8,498 bases of DNA. Source: Flavobacteriaceae bacterium (lineage in GTDB: Bacteria > Bacteroidota > Bacteroidia > Flavobacteriales > Flavobacteriaceae). The translations under genes and the position numbers were made by a program. The notes beneath the pieces are model-generated. The model did no database searches. It worked only from the letters and a program-made list of their open reading frames with translations, and was not told the DNA's origin. The stretch lies in NCBI GenBank assembly GCA_029247985.1, contig JAQWKF010000089.1, positions 1 to 8,498 on the forward strand, written 5' to 3'. Below, in pieces: positions 1 through 5,758 of the stretch (its first letter is position 1; each line of letters begins with the position of its first letter).

Positions 1-40
1 GATCACCAATAGAAATTGCAATAATGGGTAAGGCAGACAT
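1..40 (-). CDS. pdxA: 4-hydroxythreonine-4-phosphate dehydrogenase PdxA, N-terminal fragment
   Basis: Only the first 13 codons are in the window; they read MSALPIIAISIGD on the minus strand and run off the left edge. The 'ISIGD' string followed by a partial CC(x) codon fits the PdxA N-terminus, which usually reads xIGISIGDPNGIG. PdxA is a cytoplasmic NAD-dependent enzyme of the DXP-dependent pyridoxal phosphate pathway. The gene is divergent from ribE with 42 bases between start codons. I also recall this pdxA/ribE arrangement from flavobacterial genomes, which supports the call. The ATG at 40-38 has an A-rich leader with no Shine-Dalgarno sequence. The fragment is short, so the identity rests on one motif plus context. 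Confidence 0.7.
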   Translation of the reverse strand, partial: MSALPIIAISIGD

Positions 41-46
41 TTTGTG

Positions 47-54
47 TATTTTTG
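47..54 (+). promoter_or_regulatory. Candidate -7 promoter box for ribE
   Basis: TATTTTTG matches the Bacteroidota primary sigma factor -7 consensus TAnnTTTG in all fixed positions. Transcription would start a few bases after position 54, giving a leader of roughly 25 bases before the ribE ATG at 83. No convincing TTTG -33 element lies at the usual spacing upstream. Inferred from motif and position only. Confidence 0.45.
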
Positions 55-59
55 CGTGA

Positions 60-67
60 CAAAGGTA
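60..67 (-). promoter_or_regulatory. Candidate -7 promoter box for pdxA
   Basis: Read on the minus strand, this is TACCTTTG, a full match to the Bacteroidota -7 consensus TAnnTTTG. It would start transcription near positions 55-57 and leave a leader of about 15 bases before the pdxA ATG at 40. It lies five bases from the facing ribE box, so the two promoters would overlap in DNA. No clear -33 element is seen. Confidence 0.45.
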
Positions 68-82
68 AAGGATTCACCGCTT

Positions 83-661
83 ATGTTTACAGGAATCATT
101 GAAACAATGGGTACCATAACACGCATTGAACGCGAAGGCGGGAATGTACATTATTCCCTTTCGAGCAATATTACACACGAGCTTAAGATAGATCAAAGTT
201 TAGCTCACAATGGCGTATGCCTTACGGTTGTTGCCATAGACGGAGACCAGTACACTGTTACAGCCATACAGGAAACCTTGGACAAAACGGCACTAAAACA
301 ATGGACTGTTGGAGACAAAATTAATCTCGAACGCGCCATGCGACTTGGCGATAGGCTAGATGGGCATTTGGTACAAGGTCATGTTGATGAAGTAGCGAGC
401 TGTATTAGTGTAGAAGATCAAGACGGCAGTTGGTTGTATCGATTTGCATATAGCGAAGATTCTAAAAACCTGACCATTGAAAAAGGCTCTATTTGCGTAA
501 ATGGTACTAGCTTGACCGTTGTAGGATCGGCATCCAATACTTTTGGAGTGGCTATTATTCCATATACTTATGAGCATACATTTTTTCACCAATTACAGAA
601 AGGCGATTTGGTAAATATCGAGTTTGATATGGTAGGCAAATACATAGCCAAGCTGCGCTAG
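83..661 (+). CDS. ribE: Riboflavin synthase alpha chain
   Basis: Riboflavin synthase dismutates two 6,7-dimethyl-8-ribityllumazine molecules into riboflavin and a pyrimidine, the last step of riboflavin synthesis, in the cytoplasm. The 192-residue product has the expected length and the two tandem lumazine-binding barrels. The first opens with MFTGIIETMG and carries HNGVCLTVV (residues 42-50). The second begins at GHLVQGHVD (94-102) and carries the matching VNGTSLTVVG (139-148). The frame stays open upstream to a GTG at 44, but ATG 83 is the better start: the family begins with MFTGII, an AAAGG-like stretch precedes it, and the GTG lies upstream of the candidate -7 box. The gene is divergent from pdxA. 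The symbol ribE is used here for the alpha subunit, which is ribC in some naming schemes. Confidence 0.96.
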   Translation: MFTGIIETMGTITRIEREGGNVHYSLSSNITHELKIDQSLAHNGVCLTVVAIDGDQYTVTAIQETLDKTALKQWTVGDKINLERAMRLGDRLDGHLVQGHVDEVASCISVEDQDGSWLYRFAYSEDSKNLTIEKGSICVNGTSLTVVGSASNTFGVAIIPYTYEHTFFHQLQKGDLVNIEFDMVGKYIAKLR

Positions 662-679
662 CAGCGTCCACAATTTTTT
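652..679 (+). terminator. Weak possible terminator after ribE
   Basis: GCTGC (652-656) pairs with GCAGC (661-665) around a four-base loop that includes the start of the ribE stop codon. A run of six T follows at 674-679. The stem has only five pairs and the T run begins eight bases after it, so this is a weak intrinsic terminator at best. The T run also overlaps the possible -33 element of the next gene. Confidence 0.25.
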
Positions 680-706
680 GTTTCTCCTTCTGGTTTTTTA
701 TATTTA
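676..706 (+). promoter_or_regulatory. Candidate promoter for the T9SS cargo gene
   Basis: TTTTG at 676-680 and TATATTTA at 699-706 resemble the Bacteroidota -33 (TTTG) and -7 (TAnnTTTG) elements, with 18 bases between them. The last base of the -7 box is A rather than G. Transcription would start near 710 and leave a leader of about 15 bases before the ATG at 727. Motif inference only, in an AT-rich stretch where chance matches are likely. Confidence 0.35.
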
Positions 707-726
707 TTGTCCCAAATTCTTTTATC

Positions 727-1545
727 ATGAAACCTATAGATTCACTCTTTATTTTTATGGGTATTTCCTTCTTAAATGCCCAAGCGCTAGTTATTAACGA
801 AATAGATGCAGACAGCCCAGGTGCGGATACTGCAGAATTTATTGAACTTTATTCTTCAACCCCCAACCTCGCATTAGACGGCTATGTGCTGGTCTTATTT
901 AACGGAGCTGACGATGCTAGTTATGCGGCCTATGATTTGGACAGTTACAGTACAGATGCCATCGGTTTTTTTGTGATTGGCGATTCTGGAGTAACTGGCG
1001 TTTCGTATACTTTTTCAAGTTCTTCGTCCTCTAACATACAAAACGGTGCTGAAGCAGTAGCACTATATCAGGCGAATAAAGCAGACTTTCCAATAGATAC
1101 TCCAGTCACTACGACTAACCTCATTGACGCGGTTGTCTATGACAGCGATGATCCAGATGATACGGGTCTATTAGCGGGCTTAGGCAAAACGGTTCAGTAC
1201 AACGAAAATGCATCTTCAGATGCAGCAAATCATTCCCTACAGCGCCAAGCAGATGGCAGTTTTAAAACAGGCACCCCCTCTCCTAATATTGCGAATGCCG
1301 TTCTTAGTATTGAGACAACGGAAATATCAGGGTTACACATCTATCTCAATCCTGTTTCACAAATGCTCTATGTAGAGGGATTGACACAAACCGCTATTGC
1401 AACTATTTACACCCTATCCGGCGAGCGTATTTTAACAAAACCAATACATCACAGTTTTGACGTTTCCCATTTGACGACAGGCATTTATATGCTAAGACTA
1501 ATACATAACGGAACGACTATAAGAATAAAGCTTGTCAAACAATAG
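727..1545 (+). CDS. Secreted lamin-tail-domain protein with T9SS C-terminal sorting domain
   Basis: This 272-residue protein appears to be exported and then passed through the type IX secretion system. A hydrophobic signal peptide covers about residues 1-20 (MKP...FLNAQA). Residues 21-190 resemble a lamin-tail domain, an immunoglobulin-like beta fold: VINEIDADSPG at 22-32, AEFIELYS at 36-43, then short beta strands. The last 70 residues or so look like a Por-type sorting tail, with YLNPVSQMLYVEGL (206-219), IYTLSGERIL (227-236), DVSHLTTGIYMLRL (245-258) and a basic end, IKLVKQ. That tail is normally removed during export. No nuclease or other catalytic motif is visible, so the role is unknown; surface adhesion or binding is conceivable. 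The region is rich in Asp, Ser and Thr. It is probably a single-gene transcript, convergent with the envC-like gene. Confidence 0.85.
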   Translation: MKPIDSLFIFMGISFLNAQALVINEIDADSPGADTAEFIELYSSTPNLALDGYVLVLFNGADDASYAAYDLDSYSTDAIGFFVIGDSGVTGVSYTFSSSSSSNIQNGAEAVALYQANKADFPIDTPVTTTNLIDAVVYDSDDPDDTGLLAGLGKTVQYNENASSDAANHSLQRQADGSFKTGTPSPNIANAVLSIETTEISGLHIYLNPVSQMLYVEGLTQTAIATIYTLSGERILTKPIHHSFDVSHLTTGIYMLRLIHNGTTIRIKLVKQ

Positions 1546-1549
1546 GCTA

Positions 1550-2749
1550 TTATTTCATTTGGTATAACCACAAGGCAGGATTTTGTGGTGTGGTATTATA
1601 GAATAGGCTGAACTGTAGTGTTGTCTTGCCTGTGTCTCTGTTAGTGAATATTTGCCCAATAGCTTGTTTAGCAGTAATACGGTCACCCTTCTTCACATAA
1701 ACCTTACTGAGATTTTTGTAGCTCGTAATATAGTTACCATGCTGAACGAGAACTATGGGGTTACTACCTTTAAATTGAACAATATTTAACACTTTACCCT
1801 CAAAGACACTTCGAGCAGTTGCTTCTGCAGGCACTGAAAGTGTTACTCCATTGCTTTTAATGGTAGTGGTGCGTACAACAGGGTGTCGTTGAGTACCGAA
1901 ACGCTGGGTAACAATTCCTTTTTCCACAGGCCAAGGCAAGCGACCTTTGTTGGACACAAAACTAGCAGCAAGGGCTTTGGCTTCTGGAGTTAACACAAAG
2001 CTTCCGGTTTTCGTACCTGCCTTTTTGTTCGATGCAGCAATAGCTGCCCGAATAAGGCGTGTAATTTCTTTATCAATCTCTTCTTGTTGTTTTTGCTTTT
2101 GCTTGATTTGTGCAGCATAATTTTTTTCTCGTTTTTTCAGCTCTAGAACGAGGGCATTTTGTTTTTTTCTTATGCTGTCTAAATCTTTTTGTGCCTCCCT
2201 ATTTTGTTCAATGAGTTGTTTTTTGTCCTTGCGCTGTGCTACTAAGTCTGTGGTGTATTGTTGCAAGGCTTTGGTTTTGGCAGCTATCTGTTCTCCTTGT
2301 TGTTTTCGGTAGGCGGCATACTGTTTCATATAGGCCATACGCTTGTAGGCTTGCCAAAAACTTTCAGAAGAGAGTAAGAACATCAAACGATTTTGTGATG
2401 ATTTATTTTTTCGAGCAGAAACAACCATTTCGGCGTAGTCCTTTTTTAGAGACGTGAGTTCTGCCCTTAGCTTTTCTATATTTCGTAGATTTATATTTAT
2501 TTCTTGGTTGAGTCTATTTATTTGGCGGTTGGTGAGCCGAATCAATGCATCTTGCCGATCCATTTTTAGTTGAACTGTTTCTACTTGTGTCAGAACATTT
2601 GCGCGTTTTTTAGCACTTGTTTTTATCAATGCATTTATCTGAACAATTTCCTGTTGAAGTCTCTTTTTCTGTGCTTCAAGGGCAGCTTTTTTATCTTGAG
2701 CCATGCTCAAAACAGGTATAAGTATTAAAAGCCAAACCCATTGTTTCAT
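1550..2749 (-). CDS. EnvC-like murein hydrolase activator (coiled coil plus degenerate LytM/M23 domain)
   Basis: The 399-residue protein has a signal peptide (about 1-17, ending LSMA), a long charged coiled coil (about 20-235, rich in K, Q and E) and a C-terminal LytM/peptidase M23 fold (about 270-395). The fold is shown by RLPWPVEKGIVTQRFG (270-285), VLVQHGNYITSYKNL (333-347) and VKKGDRI. The zinc ligands of active M23 enzymes appear to be missing: no HxxxD follows the RFG segment, and the terminal HxH is replaced by LQF (378-380). That fits EnvC, which has no hydrolase activity of its own but switches on amidases at the division site, usually under FtsEX control. The start overlaps the stop of the upstream DUF4292 gene (TAATG), suggesting translational coupling. 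The specific partner amidase is not in the window. Confidence 0.88.
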   Translation of the reverse strand: MKQWVWLLILIPVLSMAQDKKAALEAQKKRLQQEIVQINALIKTSAKKRANVLTQVETVQLKMDRQDALIRLTNRQINRLNQEININLRNIEKLRAELTSLKKDYAEMVVSARKNKSSQNRLMFLLSSESFWQAYKRMAYMKQYAAYRKQQGEQIAAKTKALQQYTTDLVAQRKDKKQLIEQNREAQKDLDSIRKKQNALVLELKKREKNYAAQIKQKQKQQEEIDKEITRLIRAAIAASNKKAGTKTGSFVLTPEAKALAASFVSNKGRLPWPVEKGIVTQRFGTQRHPVVRTTTIKSNGVTLSVPAEATARSVFEGKVLNIVQFKGSNPIVLVQHGNYITSYKNLSKVYVKKGDRITAKQAIGQIFTNRDTGKTTLQFSLFYNTTPQNPALWLYQMK

Positions 2750-3504
2750 TATAACTTTATTTTTGAGTATCCTTTAGGTATTTCAAAAGGCATTTTAAAA
2801 TTAGCGTTTAATTGCGTTTGTTTGGACTGTAATCTCAACACGGTAGTCTTGTCTACTCCGCTCAGCCTAGCCATAAGCTGTTGGGGCACCCATTGGTTGT
2901 CAATTCGTGTATACCCATCATAATTTACACTGACAGATGTTTCGCCGTCTGAAAACTCTTGAGAAATCAGCCTAAAAGCAGCGTCATAGGTCCATTTCAG
3001 CGAAACCCCTCTTTTTCGTGAGCTAAGTATATAGCTGTTTTGTGTAAACGTAAGTTTTGCTCGTTTGAGCGCACGTTTGTCTAGCGGGCCTGCTGTGATG
3101 ATGCGCTCAATCATTTCATAGTCAACAGGTGCGCCCAACAACGTTTTGACTTGCCGAAAATCAAGTTGTGTGTATTGTCTATTTATTTTTTCATAGAACT
3201 GAAGTTGCTTGGGCGTGATGAAAACACGTGCCAAGGGAACAATCACAGATCCGCTTACCCAAATTCCTTCGCCATGCTTAAGCCTCAGTGTGACGCTAAC
3301 TTTTTGTCGCTTTCCCTCTCGCTCAAGCGACGCCTGTCCTCGCCACTGTAAACGGTCAAAGCGCAGTGCATTCTCTTCAATTTGTTGCTGTACTGCTCTA
3401 GGACGCAAACGAGTATCAATGGCGTTGGTCGTTGCCACTGGTGTTAGGGATTTACATCCCATAATCACTAGCAATCCAATTCCAATAAAGCTCCGTTTTT
3501 TCAT
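2749..3504 (-). CDS. DUF4292 family lipoprotein
   Basis: This 251-residue protein starts with a short hydrophobic segment and a lipobox ending IMGC, so Cys17 is the likely lipidation site. No acidic residue follows the cysteine directly. The mature part has the pattern of DUF4292, a Bacteroidota family with a LolA/LolB-like beta fold: a substrate-like stretch FDRLQWRGQASLE (49-61), IWVSGSVIVPLARVFITP (81-98), LLGAPVDYE (122-130) and, near the end, DNQWVPQQLMARL (202-214) and MPFEIPKGYSKI (238-249). The biochemical role is unproven; lipoprotein or envelope handling is a structural inference. It lies 3 bases after the nucleotidyltransferase gene and overlaps the envC-like start by one base, so the two envelope proteins are probably made together. 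Family assignment is from memory of conserved segments. Confidence 0.8.
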   Translation of the reverse strand: MKKRSFIGIGLLVIMGCKSLTPVATTNAIDTRLRPRAVQQQIEENALRFDRLQWRGQASLEREGKRQKVSVTLRLKHGEGIWVSGSVIVPLARVFITPKQLQFYEKINRQYTQLDFRQVKTLLGAPVDYEMIERIITAGPLDKRALKRAKLTFTQNSYILSSRKRGVSLKWTYDAAFRLISQEFSDGETSVSVNYDGYTRIDNQWVPQQLMARLSGVDKTTVLRLQSKQTQLNANFKMPFEIPKGYSKIKL

Positions 3505-3507
3505 TTG

Positions 3508-4521
3508 CTATTCCAATTCAGAATAATCACCAAGACTCACTTGTTTTTGAGTTCCGCTGTAACGGACGTGATTTCCAATCATGGCCCCGTCTAAATGCGA
3601 TTTTTCAATGTGACAGTTTGTTTGAATCATGCTGTTTTTAACCGTACTGTCTTTGATAATACTATTGGCTCCAATGGATACATGTGGCCCAATAGTTGTG
3701 TTTTTAAGGACAACGCCCTCTCCAATGAAACAAGGGGCAATAATTTCGCTATTTTCTAGAGTAACCTTGCCAACAAGATCTGCTCCTTCTGCAGCCAAAT
3801 AATCTAGCATTCGCCCATTGGTTTCGACGGTTACGGCAGGATTTCCACAGTCCATCCACGCACTAACTTCACCAAGAACAAAGCGTTTGCCATTTTCCAT
3901 CATACGCAAAATACCATCGTTGATTTGGTATTCACCGCCATGGGTTAGCTTTTCGTCCAAAACGCCTTGCAAGGCATTTTTTAATAACTGTATATCTTTA
4001 AAATAATATATTCCAATTACTGCTAAGTCCGAGACAAAATCACGGGGCTTTTCCACCAAGGCGTTAATGGCTCCTGTGTCGTCTAGTTGTACAACACCAA
4101 ACTGTTCTGGCTTTTCCACTTGCTTTACCCAAATAACCCCATCTGCTTCTGGATCAAGGGTTAAATCAGCTCGTATTAACGTATCGGCATAAGCAATAAC
4201 TGCAGGGCCAGAAAGTGAAGGCGCCGCACACATTACTGCATGCCCTGTTCCAAGGGGTTGGTCTTGGCGGTAAATACTTGTTTTGGCGCCAAGGCTTTCA
4301 GACAATTCTGTAAGTGCCGCAACGACCGCCTCACCAAAGTAGGCAGGGTCGCCCAGCACATATGCAATTTCGCTAACGGGCTCAGGAAGTAGTTTGGCAA
4401 TATCACGTACCAATCGATGAACGATAGGCTCTCCAGCTACTGGAATTAGTGGTTTGGGCACCGTGAGTGTATGTGGGCGTAAGCGAGAGCCTCTACCCGC
4501 CATGGGAACGATTATCTTCAT
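3508..4521 (-). CDS. Sugar-phosphate nucleotidyltransferase with hexapeptide-repeat tail
   Basis: The enzyme should join a nucleoside triphosphate to a sugar 1-phosphate, giving a nucleotide sugar for surface polysaccharide or a related pathway. The N-terminal Rossmann-like domain (1 to about 240) carries the signature GRGSRLRPHTLTVPKPLIPV (9-28), LGTGHAV (90-96), an expected metal-binding Asp in YADT (D113), EKP (157-159) and WMDCGNP (222-228), whose Asp is the likely second metal ligand. Residues from about 245 to 325 form imperfect hexapeptide repeats of a left-handed beta helix (IIAPCFIGEGVVL, TIGPHVSIGANSII), as in GlmU-like and pyrophosphorylase proteins. At 337 residues the tail is short. 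The sugar and the nucleotide cannot be told from the sequence. The gene lies 3 bases downstream of dut, probably in the same operon. Confidence 0.88.
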   Translation of the reverse strand: MKIIVPMAGRGSRLRPHTLTVPKPLIPVAGEPIVHRLVRDIAKLLPEPVSEIAYVLGDPAYFGEAVVAALTELSESLGAKTSIYRQDQPLGTGHAVMCAAPSLSGPAVIAYADTLIRADLTLDPEADGVIWVKQVEKPEQFGVVQLDDTGAINALVEKPRDFVSDLAVIGIYYFKDIQLLKNALQGVLDEKLTHGGEYQINDGILRMMENGKRFVLGEVSAWMDCGNPAVTVETNGRMLDYLAAEGADLVGKVTLENSEIIAPCFIGEGVVLKNTTIGPHVSIGANSIIKDSTVKNSMIQTNCHIEKSHLDGAMIGNHVRYSGTQKQVSLGDYSELE

Positions 4522-4524
4522 ATG

Positions 4525-4959
4525 TTATTTTATTCCTGTGCTACCAAAACCGCCAGCTCCTCTAGCTGTTTCTTTAAGAGAATCAACTTCGACCCACTCT
4601 GCTCGCTCGTGCTTGGCTATTACCAATTGCGCAATGCGATCACCTGGAGTTATTGTAAAAGGTTCGCTAGATAAGTTAATAAGGATAACGCCAATTTCGC
4701 CTCTGTAGTCTGCATCAATTGTACCGGGTGCATTCAGCACGCTAATTCCTTTTTTAAGTGCCAAACCACTTCTGGGGCGTACTTGGGCTTCTAATCCTAT
4801 GGGAAGTTCCATGAACAGTCCCGTTTTGACAAGCGTTCTTTCCAAGGGTTGGAGTGTAATGGGTTCTGATATATGCGCACGCAAGTCCATACCAGCGGAG
4901 GCTAGCGTTTCGTATGAGGGAAGCGCGTGGGCAGATTGGTTAACAATACGAATCTTCAT
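4525..4959 (-). CDS. dut: Deoxyuridine 5'-triphosphate nucleotidohydrolase (dUTPase)
   Basis: This trimeric cytoplasmic enzyme splits dUTP to dUMP and pyrophosphate, keeping uracil out of DNA and feeding thymidylate synthesis. All five family motifs are present in the 144-residue product: AGMDLRA (22-28), PRSGLALKKGI (62-72), APGTIDADYRGEIG (77-90, with D82 the expected catalytic base and Y85 the sugar-discriminating Tyr), GDRIAQLVI (106-114) and the C-terminal arm RGAGGFGSTG (133-142). A GTG at 4965 could add two residues, but the ATG at 4959 is preferred: the GTG overlaps the candidate -7 box and would lie upstream of the predicted transcript start. The gene is first in the likely operon with the nucleotidyltransferase, DUF4292 and EnvC-like genes. 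Confidence 0.96.
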   Translation of the reverse strand: MKIRIVNQSAHALPSYETLASAGMDLRAHISEPITLQPLERTLVKTGLFMELPIGLEAQVRPRSGLALKKGISVLNAPGTIDADYRGEIGVILINLSSEPFTITPGDRIAQLVIAKHERAEWVEVDSLKETARGAGGFGSTGIK

Positions 4960-4964
4960 ATCCA

Positions 4965-4972
4965 CAAAAGTA
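4965..4972 (-). promoter_or_regulatory. Candidate -7 promoter box for the dut operon
   Basis: On the minus strand this reads TACTTTTG, a full match to TAnnTTTG. It sits one base downstream of the T tract of the preceding terminator, and its last base is five bases from the dut ATG (4959). A transcript from here would have almost no leader. There is no TTTG at normal -33 spacing, because that DNA is the terminator stem. A stronger promoter further upstream would be cut off by the terminator. Confidence 0.45.
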
Positions 4973-4973
4973 C

Positions 4974-4999
4974 AAAAAGCCCCTGTATGGGGCTTTTTT
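4974..4999 (-). terminator. Intrinsic terminator of the SIMPL gene (symmetrical, could act both ways)
   Basis: A ten-base perfect inverted repeat, AAAAAGCCCC (4974-4983) and GGGGCTTTTT (4989-4998), flanks a five-base loop. Read on the minus strand, it gives a GC-rich stem followed by five T, a textbook rho-independent terminator about 20 bases after the SIMPL stop codon. It would insulate dut from upstream transcription. The plus strand also ends in six T, but there is no plus-strand gene nearby for it to serve. Confidence 0.9.
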
Positions 5000-5018
5000 G
5001 TTGTCCAAAGATGTTTGT

Positions 5019-5714
5019 CTATTTATTTAACCTAAAGCGTATTTGCACACTGACTTGAACTTTTTGTGACTTAAACTGTATGTCGGGTTGCGCTACTTTA
5101 TCACTTTCCATGGCGTATGCCACCACTACTTCGTTTAAAGCGTTACGCCTATAGCCAACAAACCCTGAATGTGAATCGGACATAAATATAGCCTCAGCAA
5201 CCTGCTGTCCCAGCGGCTTTGCCATTGCGTGAGCGCGCTGTTTGGCTTTGGCAACGGCTTTGCTGAGCAAATGTAATTTTAGCTCTTCCAGTTTGCTGTA
5301 ATCGGTTTTGGAAAGATGGACATTAGAAATGCCTTTTTCTTCAAGGGTTGCCAATATCCGCCCTGCCGTAGTGGCATCGTGGAGTTTTAGCTCATAGCGC
5401 TTGCTTTTTTTGATGTCTTTTCGGCGCAAAAAATAGGTTTTGATATTGCTAGATAAATCGGCAAGCTTAAGTTGCTTTTCCATATCAATATTTAGCTGCC
5501 GTAAGGCATCAAACATGCGTTTTTCAAGCTGCTCAACAGACACTTTGTTTTTTTCGTCTTGCTCTCGTAGCTGAATACTGAGGTAAATTTCATCAGGGAC
5601 TACAAGTGAGTCCGCTGTGGCATTGGTTTCAATATAGGGGATGTGGTTTTCGGCTTGTGGTTGCGCCCACACCAATAGCGGAAGGGCAATTAAGGTTAAT
5701 AGCAATGGTTTCAT
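5019..5714 (-). CDS. Secreted SIMPL-domain (DUF541) protein
   Basis: This 231-residue protein has a signal peptide (about 1-17, LPLLVWA before QPQ) and one SIMPL domain, as in E. coli YggE and Brucella BP26, which are periplasmic proteins of unclear biochemical role linked to stress tolerance and ring-shaped assembly. Supporting segments are ETNATADSLVVPDEIYLSI (29-47), a central helical part rich in Lys and Glu, the helix AVAKAKQRAHAMAKPLGQQV (153-172) and the terminal strand VQVSVQIRFRL (219-229). Length is normal for the family. It is followed by a strong terminator, so it ends its transcription unit. A 44-base gap separates it from the membrane protein gene upstream. No clean promoter box was found there, so it may be cotranscribed with that gene. 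Confidence 0.85.
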   Translation of the reverse strand: MKPLLLTLIALPLLVWAQPQAENHIPYIETNATADSLVVPDEIYLSIQLREQDEKNKVSVEQLEKRMFDALRQLNIDMEKQLKLADLSSNIKTYFLRRKDIKKSKRYELKLHDATTAGRILATLEEKGISNVHLSKTDYSKLEELKLHLLSKAVAKAKQRAHAMAKPLGQQVAEAIFMSDSHSGFVGYRRNALNEVVVAYAMESDKVAQPDIQFKSQKVQVSVQIRFRLNK

Positions 5715-5758
5715 TTGTATAGATTTAAAAAACGAGAATCAAAAACAACGCCAAAGTG

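Noticed and set aside
44..82. Upstream GTG start that would add 13 residues to riboflavin synthase
   Set aside because: The family begins at MFTGII, and the GTG lies upstream of the candidate -7 box, so it would not be in the mRNA.
356..592. Minus-strand open frame of 78 codons inside ribE
   Set aside because: It is fully contained in a confident gene on the other strand, with no recognisable domain.
1567..1589. Seven-pair hairpin in the envC-like 3' end as a terminator for the plus-strand gene
   Set aside because: No T run follows on the plus strand, and the nine-base loop and coding location make chance pairing likely.
3151..3526. Plus-strand open frames of 66 and 105 codons opposite the DUF4292 gene
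   Set aside because: They lie antisense to a well-supported gene, resemble no family I know and have low-complexity composition typical of shadow frames.
4960..4965. GTG start adding two residues to dUTPase
   Set aside because: It overlaps the -7 box; the ATG six bases later gives a normal family N-terminus.
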